Assembly: GCA_012515725.1 (NCBI GenBank)
Contig: JAAYXU010000085.1
Span: 1-7,506 of the forward strand
Length of the DNA: 7,506 bases
Direction: 5' to 3'
Source: Clostridiales bacterium
GTDB lineage: Bacteria > Bacillota > Clostridia > Christensenellales > UMGS416
A model generated the notes under the pieces. The model was not told the origin of the DNA. It made no database searches and saw only the letters and a program-made list of their open reading frames with translations. Every line of letters begins with the position of its first letter. Position 1 is the first letter of the stretch. Of the stretch, positions 1 to 5,837 are shown piece by piece. The translations under genes and the position numbers were made by a program.

Positions 1-41
1 ACGCACATCGGGAGAGCGGAGCCTGCCCCCCTCTGCGCCAC

Positions 42-65
42 ATTTGCATCGCCGGAAATGCAAAT
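42..65. repeat. Perfect 8-bp inverted repeat upstream of the xpaC-like promoter
   Basis: ATTTGCAT at 42-49 is matched exactly by its reverse complement ATGCAAAT at 58-65, with an 8-nt spacer (CGCCGGAA). A T-rich stretch follows (TTGTTTATTT). It ends 12 nt before the -35 box of the first operon. It could be a regulator-binding palindrome or a weak terminator for an upstream gene on the plus strand. The stem is AT-rich, so as a terminator it would be weak, and no plus-strand stop codon lies before it inside the window. Seen directly; function is inference. Confidence 0.45.
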
Positions 66-77
66 TGTTTATTTCCT

Positions 78-106
78 TTGCGATTTTCTCCCAAAGCGCT
101 TATAAT
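78..106 (+). promoter_or_regulatory. Promoter of the xpaC-telA-cobO operon
   Basis: A -35 element TTGCGA (78-83, four of six consensus bases) and a perfect -10 element TATAAT (101-106) are separated by exactly 17 bp. Transcription would begin near 113, leaving a leader of about 20 nt that contains the Shine-Dalgarno sequence GGAGGGGG (118-125) 7 nt before the ATG at 133. This fits the vegetative sigma-A pattern. No internal promoter is obvious before the next two genes, so this one probably serves all three. Confidence 0.75.
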
Positions 107-132
107 AATGGGGTACCGGAGGGGGTGTTTCC

Positions 133-765
133 ATGGACTCCAAAAACTGGGGCGGTGCGGGCGCTCTGCTTGTACTGGCTGCCGTGGCGGCCCTGCTTTA
201 CCTGTTCCGGCATATGTGGCTGGCGCTGCTCATCGCGGTAGGCGTGATCGCTGCGCTCGCGGCTGTCCTCCTCGTACTCCTCAACCGCTACTATAAAAAG
301 AAGAAAACCGCGCCGGGCGCGAAAAGCGCGTCCGCTGCGGAGCTCCCCAATATACTGCGCCACTACTACAATATACGGGATCCGCGCATGAAGCAGCTCA
401 TGAAGGACATCGACGACGAGCAGAAAAAGATGCGCAAAACGGTGGCCGACGACCCACGCGACCGGCCTGCCGCCGAAAGATTCATGCGCACCGCGCTTGC
501 GGGCGCATGCCGCATCGCAGAAGGGTACGCCCGGCTCGAGAAAGCCCCGCCCGGCGTACACGAGGCCCATGCCGCCAGGGAAAAGGCGCTCGTGACTATG
601 GGCTCCATACACAAAGCGTTTATTGAGCAGAACGGTCGACTTTTCCGCAACGATATACTGCATCTCGACATCGAAACCGAGGTGCTCGACAAAACTCTGA
701 AAGCCCAAGGATATCAGCCGGTCAGCCCGGCGTCCGCGACAGGAAAGGAGCCCCATCATGAGTGA
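133..765 (+). CDS. xpaC: XpaC-like membrane protein (5-bromo-4-chloroindolyl phosphate hydrolysis family)
   Basis: A 210-residue protein. Two hydrophobic segments near the N-terminus (about residues 9-25 and 29-51) form a membrane hairpin, followed by a basic stop-transfer stretch (NRYYKKKK, 51-58) and a soluble, charged, largely helical domain to the end. This architecture, and above all its place directly before a TelA homolog, matches the XpaC family, as in the Bacillus subtilis xpaC-yaaN pair. The family name comes from an X-phosphate hydrolysis phenotype; a true enzymatic role is not established and no catalytic motif is visible. The start at 133 is supported by GGAGGGGG 7 nt upstream and by the promoter at 78-106. 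Its last 8 nt overlap the start of the telA-like gene, so the two are probably translationally coupled. Family assignment rests on architecture and context more than on a diagnostic motif. Confidence 0.75.
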   Translation: MDSKNWGGAGALLVLAAVAALLYLFRHMWLALLIAVGVIAALAAVLLVLLNRYYKKKKTAPGAKSASAAELPNILRHYYNIRDPRMKQLMKDIDDEQKKMRKTVADDPRDRPAAERFMRTALAGACRIAEGYARLEKAPPGVHEAHAAREKALVTMGSIHKAFIEQNGRLFRNDILHLDIETEVLDKTLKAQGYQPVSPASATGKEPHHE

Positions 766-1855
766 GCATCGCAGCCTTGAACGAATCGACAGGGACAATC
801 CGATCGCGCTGGCCGCCCCGGGTACCGAAGCCGGGCAGGAAATACTCGATATAGCTGCCAGTATAGACATCGCCGACTCGCAGCAGGTACTCGAATATGG
901 CATATCGGCACAGACCGATATATCGGATTTCGCCGATTCGGTTCTGTCCGAGGTGCGCGCCAGGGATACGGGCCATGTTGGAGAAGCGCTCGGGGAGCTC
1001 ATGGTACAGGTCAAGTCTATGAAAATCGACGGACTGTCGGCTCCCCAAAAAGGTATCGCGGGGTTATTTAGCCGCCTGAGCCGTAACGTCCGGCAATTCC
1101 TGGCCCGCTACCAGAAGGTAAGCGCCCAGATCGACGCGATCGTAGCGCGGCTCGAAGACGCTCGGGAGCAGCTTATCCGCGACATCGCGCTCTTGGACAG
1201 GATGTTCGACATGAACATCACCTACCGCCAGGATCTGGAGAAGTACATCGCGGCCGGAGATGTCCGCCTCAGGCAGCTACGCGAGAACGAGCTCCCAGCG
1301 CTCATCGAGCGGGCTCAGCAGACCGGGGACGACATAGACGCCCAGAGGGCAAACGACTTCGCGCAGATTGTAGACCGATTCGACCGGCGGCTTCACGATC
1401 TGCGCCTCAGCCGCGCCGTCGCGCTGCAGACCGGGCCACAGCTCAGATTCATACAGGGCGGCGATCAGGCGCTGGTGGAAAAAATACAATCGTCGATACT
1501 GACAACGATACCGCTGTGGAAAAACCAGGTCGTCATCGCCGTCACGCTGATGCGTCAGAAGAACGCGCTGGAAATGCAGCGCCGGGTGACCGACACGACT
1601 AATGAGCTGCTGGAGAAGAACGCCGCGCTGCTCCGGGAGAATGTGACCGGAGCGGCCCGTGAGATGGAGCGGGGCATCGTCGAGATCGAAACGCTCAAGA
1701 AGGTGAACGCCGAGCTCATCGCGACAATCGACGAGTGCCTAAAAATACAAGAAGAAGGCCGCGACTATCGCCGTCAGGCCGAAGCCGAGCTTACGGGCAT
1801 AGAGACAGAGCTGCGCCAAAAGCTGCTGACGGTGCGGGGCGGCGCGTCGCGGTAG
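758..1855 (+). CDS. telA: TelA/YaaN-family toxic anion resistance protein
   Basis: A 365-residue soluble, strongly helical protein without signal peptide or membrane segment. The TelA-family signature is clear: QTGPQLRFIQ (224-233), LVEKIQSSI (239-247) and TTIPLWKNQ (249-257). Long heptad-like charged stretches on both sides (about 115-215 and 265-355) suggest coiled coils. Family members are linked to resistance to tellurite and other toxic anions, and in some bacteria to envelope stress or cell-wall antibiotics; the molecular mechanism is unsettled. Length is normal for the family. The start ATG at 758 has AAAGGAG (744-750) 7 nt upstream and overlaps the end of the XpaC-like gene by 8 nt. 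XpaC and TelA probably act together, with XpaC as the membrane anchor (inference). The cobO-like gene follows after 9 nt. Confidence 0.9.
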   Translation: MSEHRSLERIDRDNPIALAAPGTEAGQEILDIAASIDIADSQQVLEYGISAQTDISDFADSVLSEVRARDTGHVGEALGELMVQVKSMKIDGLSAPQKGIAGLFSRLSRNVRQFLARYQKVSAQIDAIVARLEDAREQLIRDIALLDRMFDMNITYRQDLEKYIAAGDVRLRQLRENELPALIERAQQTGDDIDAQRANDFAQIVDRFDRRLHDLRLSRAVALQTGPQLRFIQGGDQALVEKIQSSILTTIPLWKNQVVIAVTLMRQKNALEMQRRVTDTTNELLEKNAALLRENVTGAAREMERGIVEIETLKKVNAELIATIDECLKIQEEGRDYRRQAEAELTGIETELRQKLLTVRGGASR

Positions 1856-1864
1856 GGTTATGGC

Positions 1865-2392
1865 ATGAGAAAGGGCTGCGTCCAGATCTATACCGGAGAC
1901 GGTAAGGGCAAGACCACCGCGGCGCTGGGGCTGACCCTGCGCGCCGCCGGGCGGGGTCTGCGGGTGCGCATCGTGCAGTTCATGAAGGGCCGCGAAACAG
2001 GCGAGCTCCACTCGCTTTCGCTGCTGCCGTCAGTCACGGTATACAGGGTCTGTGAGAGCGGTAAGTTTTTCGATAATATGGACGAGGCCGAAAGGCACGC
2101 GCTGCGCGCCGCCTGCCGCGAGATGATGGAGCGAATCGCCGGGTGGCTCGCCGGAGACGAAACCGACCTACTCATACTCGACGAGGCTCTGGGCGCGCTC
2201 AAGTGCGGAGCGGTGACGTTGGAGGAAATACTCTCGCTGCTCAAGAAGCGGCCCGGCGGGATGGAGATCGTGCTGACCGGCCGCGCCGCGCCGCAGGAAC
2301 TCGTGGACCGTGCCGACCTGGTGACTGAGATGGTTCCGGTCAAGCACTATTTCGACCGGGGCGTACCCGCGCGCGAGGGGATAGAGTACTGA
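1865..2392 (+). CDS. cobO: Corrinoid adenosyltransferase, CobO/BtuR type (cob(I)yrinic acid a,c-diamide adenosyltransferase)
   Basis: A 175-residue cytoplasmic enzyme that transfers the 5'-deoxyadenosyl group of ATP to the cobalt of a reduced corrinoid, forming adenosylcobalamin or its precursor. The family's features are all present: P-loop GDGKGKTT (11-18), the strand-loop VQFMKG (37-42), the acidic motif DLLILDE (101-107), VLTGRAAPQEL (136-146) and the C-terminal ADLVTEM...KHYFDRGVPAREGIEY (150-175). Length is close to or slightly below the usual 175-200. It lies 9 nt after the telA-like stop. No strong Shine-Dalgarno site precedes the ATG (only GGTAGGG, 1851-1857), so translation may depend on coupling to telA. 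No other cobalamin gene is in the window, so a salvage role is as likely as de novo synthesis. Its stop codon abuts that of the convergent radical SAM gene. Confidence 0.9.
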   Translation: MRKGCVQIYTGDGKGKTTAALGLTLRAAGRGLRVRIVQFMKGRETGELHSLSLLPSVTVYRVCESGKFFDNMDEAERHALRAACREMMERIAGWLAGDETDLLILDEALGALKCGAVTLEEILSLLKKRPGGMEIVLTGRAAPQELVDRADLVTEMVPVKHYFDRGVPAREGIEY

Positions 2393-3280
2393 TCACACCC
2401 CGGTCAGATCGAATGTGGGAACATACTGTGCGCCCGCCGCGCCGGGAAGCTGGACATATCCCAAAAGCCCCAGCTCGGCCGCCGTATCGGTGATTTTTTC
2501 ATATTCGTAGGTGGTCAGCCGCCGGTTAATCTCAGGAAACCGCGCACTCTCGTGCATCGGCGTAAATTGGCGCATGAGGCTCACCCGGATCCCATCCCGG
2601 GGCAGATTTTCGGCGATCCAGCGTAGTATCGCGACCGAATCCCGCCAGCAGCCGGGAATCGCCAGGTGGCGGATGAGGACGCCGCGTGTCATGATCCCCT
2701 GCTCGTCAAACACAGCCGGACCGGTCTGACGCACCATTTCCTCAACGGCCCGGGCCGTGTGCGTAAAATAATCGGGCGCAGACGAGTACCGGCCCGACAG
2801 TTCCCCGCTCTGATACTTAATATCAGGAAGATACACGCCCACCATTCCCGCCAGCGCGCGCAGGGTTTCGACGGATTCGTATCCGCCCGTATTGTACACA
2901 ACCGGAATGGTCAGCGCGCCCGCGGTCATGCCCAGCGCCTCGATGATCCAGGGCACATGCGGCGTGGGGCTTACTAGATTGACATTGTGCGCGCCTTGCG
3001 CCTCAAGCGCGAGGAAAATTTCCGAGAGCCGCTCAGGCGTGATGTCCTGCCCGAAGTTTCCGGCGCTGACGGCATGATTCTGGCAGTAGCAGCAGCGCAG
3101 CGGACAGCCCGAGAAGAAAACCGCGCCCGAGCCGCGCTCGCCGCTCAGACAGGGCTCCTCCCAGAAGTGGAGCGCCGCGCGGGCGACGCGGGGCGCGGGC
3201 CCGCCGCCGCAAAAACCGCGCTCCCGGGTCCGGTCGGCTCCGCAGCGGCGCGGGCACAGACGGCAGGCGGTGATCCGCAT
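2393..3280 (-). CDS. PflX-like radical SAM protein (pyruvate formate-lyase activating enzyme-like, COG1313 type)
   Basis: A 295-residue protein. The radical SAM cluster motif is CPLRCCYC (C59, C63, C66; spacing CX3CX2C), which binds a [4Fe-4S] cluster and S-adenosylmethionine. It is preceded by a cysteine-rich N-terminal segment (C6, C9, C13, C24; CRLCPRRC...GFCG) that could hold zinc or another cluster, then the family-like HFWEEPCLSG..GSGAVFFSGC. Further recognisable blocks are NLVSPTPHVPWI (101-112), YNTGGYE (129-135), LPDIKY (151-156) and LMRQFTP (235-241). This is the PflX class, whose substrate is unknown; activation of a glycyl radical enzyme is only a guess from homology. The start at 3280 (MRITACRLCP) was chosen because the purine-rich AGGGGAA lies just upstream and because extension upstream (to 3352) would run deep into proS. 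It lies 7 nt after the proS stop and should be cotranscribed with it. Confidence 0.87.
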   Translation of the reverse strand: MRITACRLCPRRCGADRTRERGFCGGGPAPRVARAALHFWEEPCLSGERGSGAVFFSGCPLRCCYCQNHAVSAGNFGQDITPERLSEIFLALEAQGAHNVNLVSPTPHVPWIIEALGMTAGALTIPVVYNTGGYESVETLRALAGMVGVYLPDIKYQSGELSGRYSSAPDYFTHTARAVEEMVRQTGPAVFDEQGIMTRGVLIRHLAIPGCWRDSVAILRWIAENLPRDGIRVSLMRQFTPMHESARFPEINRRLTTYEYEKITDTAAELGLLGYVQLPGAAGAQYVPTFDLTGV

Positions 3281-3287
3281 GCTTCCC

Positions 3288-4733
3288 CTAGTAGGCTCTG
3301 GCCCAGTAGACCAGTGTGTCTGCGGGCTTACCGCACACCACGCAGCGGTCACCCACGGGCGTCTGATCGAAGGGCATGCAGCGGGCCGAGGCAGCGAAGC
3401 GATCCTTTACCGCGTCCTCGCAGGCGCGGTCGCCGCACCACATCGCGCGGATGTATCCCTTGCCCGCGTCCAGCGCCGCGCCCATAGCGTCAAGATCCGC
3501 AGCGTCGCAGAAATGGTTATGAAGATAGTCCTGCGCCTTTTTCAGCATATCCCGCTGTATCTCAGATAGCCGTGCGGACACGGCCTCCGCGATACCGTCG
3601 AGAGGCATCGGGCTTTTAGTGAGCGTATCGCGCCGCATCGTCAGCGCCTGGCCGCTTTCGATGTCCCGAGGCCCGATTTCGATGCGCAGCGGCACGCCCT
3701 TGAGCTCCCATTCGTTGAACTTCCATCCCGGCGACAGCGTGTCGCGATCGTCGAGCAGTACGCGGATACCCGCTCCCTCGAGCTGCTCGCGCACACGTTC
3801 GCAGGCTTCGGTCACGCCGCCCTTGTGGGCGGCCACGGGCACGACGACGGCCTGTAACGGCGCAACCATTGGCGGCAGCACCAGACCGCGCTGATCCCCG
3901 TGCACCATGACCAGCGCGCCTATGAGGCGCGTGGACACGCCCCATGAGGTCTGGTAACCGAACTCCTCCCGGCCTTCCCTGTTCTGGAACGTGATATTAA
4001 ATACCTTGGCGAAGTGCTGCCCTAGGTTGTGGCTGGTGCCCGACTGGAGCGCTTTCCCGTCCTGCATCAGCGCTTCTATCGTGTAGGTCGCGACGGCCCC
4101 CGCGAATTTCTCCTTGTCGGTCTTGCGGCCCGTGACCATCGGTATGGCTAGCACGTTCTCGCTGAACTCCCGGTACACCTCCAACATCCGCAGCGTCTCC
4201 CGCTGCGCCTCCTCGTCGCTCTCGTGGACGGTATGCCCCTCCTGCCACAGGAACTCGGATGTCCGCAGGAAGGGCCGGGTGGTTTTCTCCCAGCGCACGA
4301 CGTTGCACCACTGGTTGAGAAGCACCGGCAGATCGCGATAGGACTGAATCCACTTGGCGTACATCGCGCAGATGATGGTCTCGGACGTTGGCCGAACGCA
4401 AAGCCGCTCGGCAAGCTCCTCCCCGCCCCCGTGGGTCACCCACGCAACCTCGGGCGCGAATCCCTCGACATGCTCAGCTTCCTTTTTTAGATAGCTCTCG
4501 GGAATGAAAAGCGGGAAATACGCGTTCTTGTGGCCGGTCGCCTTGAAACGCGCGTCCAGCTCGCGCTGTATGTTCTCCCACATCGCGTACCCATAGGGTC
4601 GTATGACCATTGTACCCTTGACCGGGCCATAGTCCACCATCTCGGACTGCCGCACCACATCGGTGTACCACTGCGGAAAGTCAGTCCTGATATCCGCGAT
4701 ATGGGTTACATACTGCTCATTCTTCTTTGCCAT
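3288..4733 (-). CDS. proS: Prolyl-tRNA synthetase, short (ProS type 3, archaeal/eukaryotic-like)
   Basis: A 481-residue class II aminoacyl-tRNA synthetase that charges tRNA-Pro with proline using ATP. Visible motifs: RPTSE (114-118), the motif 2 region RPFLRTSEFLWQEGHT (153-168), the active-site stretch LQSGTSHNLGQHFAK (229-243) and motif 3 GDQRGLVLPP (279-288). The anticodon-binding domain follows (about 290-400). The C-terminal domain has four likely zinc ligands (C433, C438, C464, C467) and ends in tyrosine (RAY), all typical of the ProS3 class; there is no editing insertion (INS) domain as in the long bacterial form. Length fits the class. The frame stays open upstream to 5021, but that part is the T-box leader; the start at 4733 (MAKKNEQYV) matches the family. 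AGGAG at 4746-4750 is the best ribosome site, with a rather long 12-nt spacer. Expression should depend on uncharged tRNA-Pro through the upstream T-box. Confidence 0.96.
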   Translation of the reverse strand: MAKKNEQYVTHIADIRTDFPQWYTDVVRQSEMVDYGPVKGTMVIRPYGYAMWENIQRELDARFKATGHKNAYFPLFIPESYLKKEAEHVEGFAPEVAWVTHGGGEELAERLCVRPTSETIICAMYAKWIQSYRDLPVLLNQWCNVVRWEKTTRPFLRTSEFLWQEGHTVHESDEEAQRETLRMLEVYREFSENVLAIPMVTGRKTDKEKFAGAVATYTIEALMQDGKALQSGTSHNLGQHFAKVFNITFQNREGREEFGYQTSWGVSTRLIGALVMVHGDQRGLVLPPMVAPLQAVVVPVAAHKGGVTEACERVREQLEGAGIRVLLDDRDTLSPGWKFNEWELKGVPLRIEIGPRDIESGQALTMRRDTLTKSPMPLDGIAEAVSARLSEIQRDMLKKAQDYLHNHFCDAADLDAMGAALDAGKGYIRAMWCGDRACEDAVKDRFAASARCMPFDQTPVGDRCVVCGKPADTLVYWARAY

Positions 4734-4763
4734 TTTACGCTCACGCTCCTCACAATATATACG

Positions 4764-4789
4764 AAAAAGCCGCCCCGTGCAGGGACGGC
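4764..4789 (-). terminator. T-box controlled intrinsic terminator before proS
   Basis: On the minus strand, GCCGTCCC (4782-4789) pairs with GGGGCGGC (4769-4776) around the loop TGCAC; there is one G-U pair in an 8-bp stem. Five T residues follow (4764-4768). The CGTCCC part of the 5' arm can instead pair with the GGGG/TGG side of the T-box to give the antiterminator. The ribosome-binding site of proS (4746-4750) is downstream, so termination here silences proS and the radical SAM gene behind it. Confidence 0.88.
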
Positions 4790-4986
4790 GGACGCCGCGG
4801 TACCACCCCGATTGGCGCTTCCATGCGCCCTCCTTCGATCCGGTAACGGCGGATTCCGGCGGCGGTTGCGACTCCGCCGCGGTTGACTCGCGGATGGGAT
4901 AAACGGGGACGGACCGGACGCCTTTCAGCCTGCGGGCGTCCTCTCTGGTGGCACATCGCGCCGTTATTTGCCGCGAAACCGGTATG
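4764..4986 (-). promoter_or_regulatory. Proline T-box riboswitch leader of proS
   Basis: Read on the minus strand. The canonical T-box GGGGTGGTACCGCGG occupies 4795-4809, with the UGGU bulge that pairs with the free CCA end of uncharged tRNA. Stem I can be built: lower helix CGCGG (4971-4975) with CCGCG (4889-4893); specifier loop; upper helix ACGG (4961-4964) with CCGT (4903-4906); then AGAGAG (4941-4946) and a distal hairpin GGACGCC (4935-4941)/GGCGTCC (4916-4922). The loop contains CCC at 4896-4898, followed by a purine, which would read tRNA-Pro. A stem II-like hairpin GCGGCGG/CCGCCGC (4874-4880 and 4859-4865) and a hairpin GGCGC/GCGCC just before the T-box follow. The downstream terminator shares its 5' arm with the antiterminator. 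Uncharged tRNA-Pro should favour read-through. The T-box is certain; the specifier is a manual fold. Confidence 0.93.
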
Positions 4987-4992
4987 GGCGTT

Positions 4993-5021
4993 ATTTTAGC
5001 ATATACGCGGAAAGAGCGCAA
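4993..5021 (-). promoter_or_regulatory. Promoter of the T-box/proS/radical SAM transcript
   Basis: On the minus strand, -35 TTGCGC (5016-5021) and -10 TAAAAT (4993-4998) are separated by 17 bp. The predicted start of transcription, near 4986, falls just before the 5' strand of T-box stem I, as expected for a T-box leader. A tandem 15-bp repeat (5023-5052) lies immediately upstream of the -35 box. Confidence 0.7.
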
Positions 5022-5022
5022 G

Positions 5023-5052
5023 CTGTCGATGTATCGTCTGTCGATGTATCGT
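5023..5052. repeat. Perfect tandem duplication of a 15-bp unit
   Basis: The unit CTGTCGATGTATCGT occurs twice head to tail with no mismatch (5023-5037 and 5038-5052). It sits in the divergent intergenic region, one base upstream of the proS -35 box and about 40 bp upstream of the -35 box of the SIS gene. It may be a pair of regulator-binding sites or a recent slippage duplication; nothing in the sequence decides between them. Confidence 0.85.
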
Positions 5053-5093
5053 CAGGATATAATCTCCATCCCAATGCCGCCTGTCGCGTATCA

Positions 5094-5123
5094 TTGACAT
5101 GTCCTCTCTTTCATCAGTATAAT
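5094..5123 (+). promoter_or_regulatory. Consensus promoter of the SIS-ROK operon
   Basis: A perfect -35 TTGACA (5094-5099) and a perfect -10 TATAAT (5118-5123) are separated by 18 bp. Transcription would start near 5130, giving a leader of about 43 nt before the ATG at 5173. The only other element in this gap is a weak inverted repeat, AATCA/TGATT (5121-5125 and 5136-5140), over the start point. The promoter looks strong and is divergent from the proS promoter, about 70 bp away. Confidence 0.85.
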
Positions 5124-5172
5124 CAAAAATGGAAATGATTTGGTTCTAGTGCGATTGGGAGGCACGGGAAGT

Positions 5173-5823
5173 ATGAAACGGGAAACAAGGCGCATCATCG
5201 ACGATCTGCTGGCCGCGACACCCGCTCTTGCCGAGTGCGAGCCGGATATACGCTCCGCCTATGAGCTGCTGCGCGGATGCTTCACGGACGCGGGCAAGCT
5301 GCTCATCTGCGGCAACGGCGGCAGCGCGTGCGATTCCAGCCATATCGCGGGCGAGCTCATGAAGGGATTTCAGCTGCGAAGGCAGATCCCCGCCGATCAT
5401 ACTGCGATGCTGAAGAGCGCGTTTCCGGGAAGGGGCAAGGCGATCGCCGACAGTCTCCAGCGCGCGCTGCCAGCCCTCTCGCTACCCGACCAGACCTCGG
5501 TCATGACCGCATTCTCGAACGACGTGGCGGCCGATATGGCGTTCGCGCAGATGGTATATGGGCTTGGTAGGCCCGGCGACGCATTTCTTGGCATAAGCAC
5601 ATCGGGCAGCGCGCGCAGCGTCGTCCACGCGGCGATGACGGCGCGCGCCATGGGACTATATACGATCGGGCTGACCGGGCACGATGGCGGCGAGCTCGGC
5701 GGGGTGTGCGACGTAGCGATACGAGTCCCGTCCCGGGAAACTTACCGGGTACAGGAGTACCACGTCTGCGTCTACCACGCGCTGTGCGCGATGCTCGAGT
5801 ACGAATTCTTCGCCGAAGCGTGA
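5173..5823 (+). CDS. GmhA-like SIS-domain sugar-phosphate isomerase (sedoheptulose 7-phosphate isomerase family)
   Basis: A 216-residue soluble protein with one SIS phosphosugar-binding domain. Motifs: CGNGGSACDSSHIAGELMKGF (46-66), TAFSNDVAADMAF (112-124), GDAFLGISTSGSA (135-147), IGLTGHDGG (165-173), VPSRETYRVQEYH (185-197). By comparison with E. coli GmhA, E61 and H197 correspond to the catalytic acid/base pair, so isomerase activity is plausible. Residues about 68-105 form a longer segment than in E. coli GmhA (192 aa), typical of a subfamily in Bacillota. GmhA makes D-glycero-D-manno-heptose 7-phosphate, but the neighbouring ROK gene and the lack of other heptose genes here leave the substrate open. 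The start at 5173 has GGGAGG (5157-5162) 10 nt upstream; an in-frame TTG at 5140 would be too near the transcription start and has no ribosome site. The ROK gene follows after 14 nt. Confidence 0.85.
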   Translation: MKRETRRIIDDLLAATPALAECEPDIRSAYELLRGCFTDAGKLLICGNGGSACDSSHIAGELMKGFQLRRQIPADHTAMLKSAFPGRGKAIADSLQRALPALSLPDQTSVMTAFSNDVAADMAFAQMVYGLGRPGDAFLGISTSGSARSVVHAAMTARAMGLYTIGLTGHDGGELGGVCDVAIRVPSRETYRVQEYHVCVYHALCAMLEYEFFAEA

Positions 5824-5837
5824 AGCGGGAGAATGTG

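Noticed and set aside
1..49. Start of a divergent minus-strand gene at the left edge
   Set aside because: ATG codons with open frames to the edge exist (for example at 43 and 49 on the minus strand), but no good ribosome site precedes them and too little sequence is available to judge.
100..1014. 304-codon open frame on the minus strand
   Set aside because: It is antisense to the XpaC and TelA genes, lacks a ribosome site and recognisable motifs, and reflects the GC-rich third positions of the real genes.
3281..3352. Longer start for the radical SAM protein
   Set aside because: It would overlap proS by about 65 nt and add 24 residues unlike the family; the ATG at 3280 has a purine-rich ribosome site.
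2987..3487. 166-codon open frame on the plus strand
   Set aside because: It is antisense across the junction of two well-supported minus-strand genes and has low-complexity composition.
4734..5021. N-terminal extension of proS by 96 residues
   Set aside because: This stretch is the T-box leader and promoter, with a terminator and T-box sequence; the family-like protein begins at MAKKNEQYV (4733).
5058..5063. TATAAT as a second plus-strand -10 box
   Set aside because: No acceptable -35 element is found 16-18 bp upstream, and a full consensus promoter lies just downstream at 5094-5123.
5121..5140. Inverted repeat AATCA/TGATT as an operator over the SIS transcription start
   Set aside because: Only 5-bp arms with a 10-nt spacer in AT-rich sequence; easily due to chance.
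5706..5837. N-terminal extension of the ROK protein into the SIS gene
   Set aside because: The added residues are arginine- and proline-rich out-of-frame readings of the SIS gene; the DIGGTK motif lies 9 residues after the ATG at 5838, as usual.
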